In this document: piece by piece, positions 61,101 to 64,000 of the stretch
How positions within the stretch are numbered: the first letter of the stretch is position 1
Layout of the letters: the number at the start of each line of letters is the position of its first letter
Source: Scatophagus argus
Lineage: Eukaryota; Chordata; Actinopteri; Scatophagidae
Direction of reading: 5' to 3'
DNA: 64,000 nucleotides
Assembly (NCBI RefSeq): GCF_020382885.2
Contig: NC_058497.1
Coordinates: forward strand, 20,948,330 to 21,012,329
Translations under genes and position numbers: made by a program
The notes under the pieces: model-generated
The model's database searches: none
What the model saw: only the letters and a program-made list of their open reading frames with translations
Told to the model about the DNA's origin: nothing

Positions 61101-64000
61101 GAAGCCCGCCAGAAGCCTCTGTTGACTGGCAATCAGTTTGAACTTTGAACGACTTGGAGAAGATGGCAAAGGCAAATGCAGGTACTGTGATTATCCGCTG
61201 CTTCAGGGCCTCATGAGCAGCCTAAACAACAAGTGTACTCCGAGTTTGCTAATGTATGCAGAAGTGCCTTCATCTCATGCGCTGAGAGGACTCGGAACAG
61301 CGAAGGGGATGCATGAGTACTACACAGAATGAGAAATTATTTACAAACTCTGTGCGGAGGCCAAAGCGTGCAAAGTTGATGAATAATTGCAACTTGTTGA
61401 AAGTCCCAATGACACTTTCTGTCACTTTGTCACCATTCGGGTCCTCTCAAGATACACTGAAGGCCTGAAAGGGCCGGCTTCACCCTCAGGCGATGTTCTT
61501 ACATGTAGGAAAATGCAACAATCAACCAACCAACAACCAGAGTGCTGTGACACACACACACACACACACACACAAGAATAGAACAGGTACAGCAGAAGTA
61601 ATTCAAAGTGCTGATCTTTGTGAGTCATTGAGTTTCAAGTGTTTGAGGCTAAGTGGTAGCTTCGCAAAGTTACATAATAAAAACATTTTCTTAGGTTCAT
61701 CCCCAGGCTGTGCAGGATAAGACAAGGTGTGCTCCCCAGACAGGAACAACACCTTTATTTTAATTCCAAATTTGTGCTAAAATTGCAATAAAACTATGCC
61801 CCTGTAAACATTTCAGATAGGAGACTTAAAAACCTCTCTGCAACCATAGCCAACTTTTCCCAGTTCCTTTGTCCATCGAAGAGAATCGATCTGGGCCATT
61901 CAGTTATTGCCATATTAACCAGTCTTCAAGGAGAAGAGCTCCTTTCATCCTTGACAACACTCTCAATTCAGGTCATCTTGTCTCACTGGACCACATTTTC
62001 TATGTTGTTTACAGGTTGTTGTGCTCTCTGCCAAACATTGTGAAAAGATTTGTGTTTAAAGCCTCATCTGTACTGCCTACAAGACTTTCAGCGCATGCGA
62101 GAAAAGAGCTTTCATTGTGTGTGGCGGATGTCTGAGTCATTTCTTCAGCTCCACCTTATCTCAGCAGGGAAGACGGATTCCTTTTCTGAAACCAGAAAAC
62201 TACGTGGATGTTGGCAGTGTGCACCTGAAGGTCATATTGCAGCTGGACACAAACTGTGAACATCAACAGTTGACCAGGTGGTGCTCACTGTTCCATCTTT
62301 TTTTTCTGGAGCCGTGTTATTGGGACACAACCTGTCATTCTTATCAATGATTAGCTGACAGCCGTCAGCAGTTTCTCATTTCTCTCCCTTTTAGTTTCTG
62401 ATTTTTATCTGAAAGGAGAACAGGAGATGTGATTTATAGAGCAGATAAGTACGCTGTAGAAGAACAAAAAACTAAATGTGCAATTTAATTTCATGATTTG
62501 CTTTTATATTTGTAAGACATTCACTGCTCTTAATTTAGGATGTTTTTTGAGACAACTTCTTTCATTACCTTGTTATATTTGTACGTTTAATGACAGTTTT
62601 TTTAAGTTGTTTCACATATCGCTTCAAACCAATCCGTTTGCTTTTGTAACCCACACAGTCCGCAATACGAGTCCAGAAAGTTAATGTTGTCCTGTGTGAC
62701 CATGCACTTTTTTCTCCTCCAGAGTGGTATGGTTAAAATCTGGTCCGAAATATCTCAGCCATCTCATGTAGAGGCCCCGGCAGCATGCTGTGACCCTAAA
62801 TAACTTACACAGCAGGGCTTGACACTAACGGTTGCTTCATTGCCCAAGGCAGCCAGATTTGGAGCACTGTCAACAATTTTGTGCGGTCTGGTCGCCTCTG
62901 TTGGCAACAGTTCGTCCTGTGCTTCGAAAAACAAAGCTGGATCCCCCTGTGTATGGTCCTCTACTGACTGAGGATTCCCCTGTTGAACTGCTTTACTGGG
63001 ACAGAAATTTTGCATAAAAGATTCCACATTTTGACCCAACAGCTTCATAGAATACCTCACAAGAGTTTTATCGACAGTGGAATAAGCAGACTTAAAGGAA
63101 AGTAGAAACGTCATCAGAGCTTGTTTTTGTTGAAAGAAATTAGATAAATATATGTCAGACTGTCAGACAGACTCCCAAACATAGCATATAGAGTCACAGG
63201 GCTGATAAACAGGAAAGGGCAGCTGAGAACTGTTAGGGTAGGACAGAAAACATAGCAGTTGCACCTATACAAGTTCTTTCCACAGCTGAGTGAATACAAA
63301 CGATCCTGGCAAACATTTAATATTACATTTGAATTACTACGTCCTCGGCAGCGAAGAACGCTTTTCAGATTCTCTTCTCTGGATCCAAGTCTACTGTGAT
63401 GTGACAAAACTGTCAAGCTGTAGATTAAATCAGGTTTACAGGGGTTAAATATTCAGCGGATTGTAATTTATACTGCTAATTGTATTACTTTGCAAATGTG
63501 AAATTTTAATGCAATGACAGTAGTCACTCACTTATGCTGGATTATTCATGAAGCAAAGCCACTTGTTAATCAAATCCGTTTTATGTGTGTGTTTGTGTCT
63601 GTTACACAAGGGGAGAGAAAGAAGGGCAACTAAAATTAAAATGCTATTTAAAGTTGTTCAACCCAGCGATATAACATAATTTACATAGAGCCTTAGTTCA
63701 GCGTTGACCTCTACCCACTTTACGGGGGACTCTGTGATACTCGTTGCCGTGGACACCATCCAACGCTGTATCCATCTGTATCTTATGCTGGCTAATTACA
63801 CGTTGAAGTTACCACCTTGGCCTCTGCATATACTTACACTGTGTCAACAGCAGTTGCTATGTTGTAGCCAAGCATTAGCTAACACCAGCACTGTTCCCAA
63901 ATTAGTGACTTTCTCATTACATTTGCTTTCTTAAGGCCATGCAGTGTCTGTCTGTCTGTGGCTCTCTGCCTTGTGTGTGGATCCTCTCTGTTCATATAAC
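57130..64000. other. Intron or right-flank sequence without a recognised gene
   Basis: Apart from the candidate exon at 58106-58149 and a CA microsatellite at 61550-61575, nothing coding could be supported. Many short open frames exist, but none has family motifs or paired splice sites. An exon-like piece at about 58669-58715 (DDEEIVINETCN, followed by GTAAGT) does not join in phase to the 58106 exon. Confidence 0.4.
61550..61575. repeat. CA dinucleotide microsatellite
   Basis: About twelve to thirteen AC units. Confidence 0.9.

Noticed and set aside
61549-61575. CA repeat considered as a Z-DNA regulatory site
   Set aside because: It is an ordinary microsatellite with no nearby promoter.
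1-64000. CRISPR arrays, operons, phage or toxin systems
   Set aside because: No regularly spaced repeats or prokaryote-style gene packing exist. Introns and gene families show this is vertebrate DNA.

Overview
The window looks like nuclear DNA from a bony fish, most likely a percomorph teleost. It has short GT-AG introns inside compact multi-exon genes, a cluster of intronless fish-type odorant receptor genes, a Tc1/mariner transposon, and several repeat families that I recognise from other teleost genomes. I see no bacterial, viral or organellar genes, no CRISPR array and no clear tRNA or rRNA gene.

Layout. (1) 1-6.4 kb: three intact odorant-receptor genes in tandem on the + strand, each with a possible 5' UTR splice acceptor just upstream. 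(2) 6.5-7.1 kb: a broken LINE on the - strand. (3) 7.8-20.35 kb, - strand: a complete 16-exon gene for a 3,058-residue giant cadherin of the Fat4 type. It has a signal peptide, 17 cadherin repeats, EGF and laminin-G modules, one membrane span and a cytoplasmic tail. I followed splice sites and reading phase through every exon. (4) 22.8-25.5 kb, - strand: an HMGB1/2 gene with four coding exons, a noncoding first exon and a CCAAT-type promoter. (5) 26.3-28.6 kb, + strand: tex26, seven coding exons, 292 residues. (6) 29.3-46.2 kb, + strand: a 31-exon gene for a 1,075-residue EF-hand plus WD40 protein of the WDR49/WDR64/EFCAB8 group. (7) 48.3 kb to the right edge, + strand: the probable 5' end of a gene with a signal-peptide exon and a 9.7-kb first intron. 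Its remaining exons lie outside the window or were not recognised. The intron holds a decayed Tc1 element and other repeats.

How the parts relate. The odorant receptors are a tandem array of one subfamily. hmgb1 and tex26 are divergently arranged, and as I recall both lie in human 13q12.3, so this may be conserved synteny. tex26 and the WD40 gene look like testis or cilium-type genes, while HMGB is a general chromatin protein. I found no multi-gene system of a new kind. The most unusual items are the shortened Fat4-like cadherin, a tandem splice donor that decides the C-terminus of the WD40 protein, a perfect 13-bp inverted repeat between two odorant receptors, and a CTCF-core match inside repeat-like sequence.
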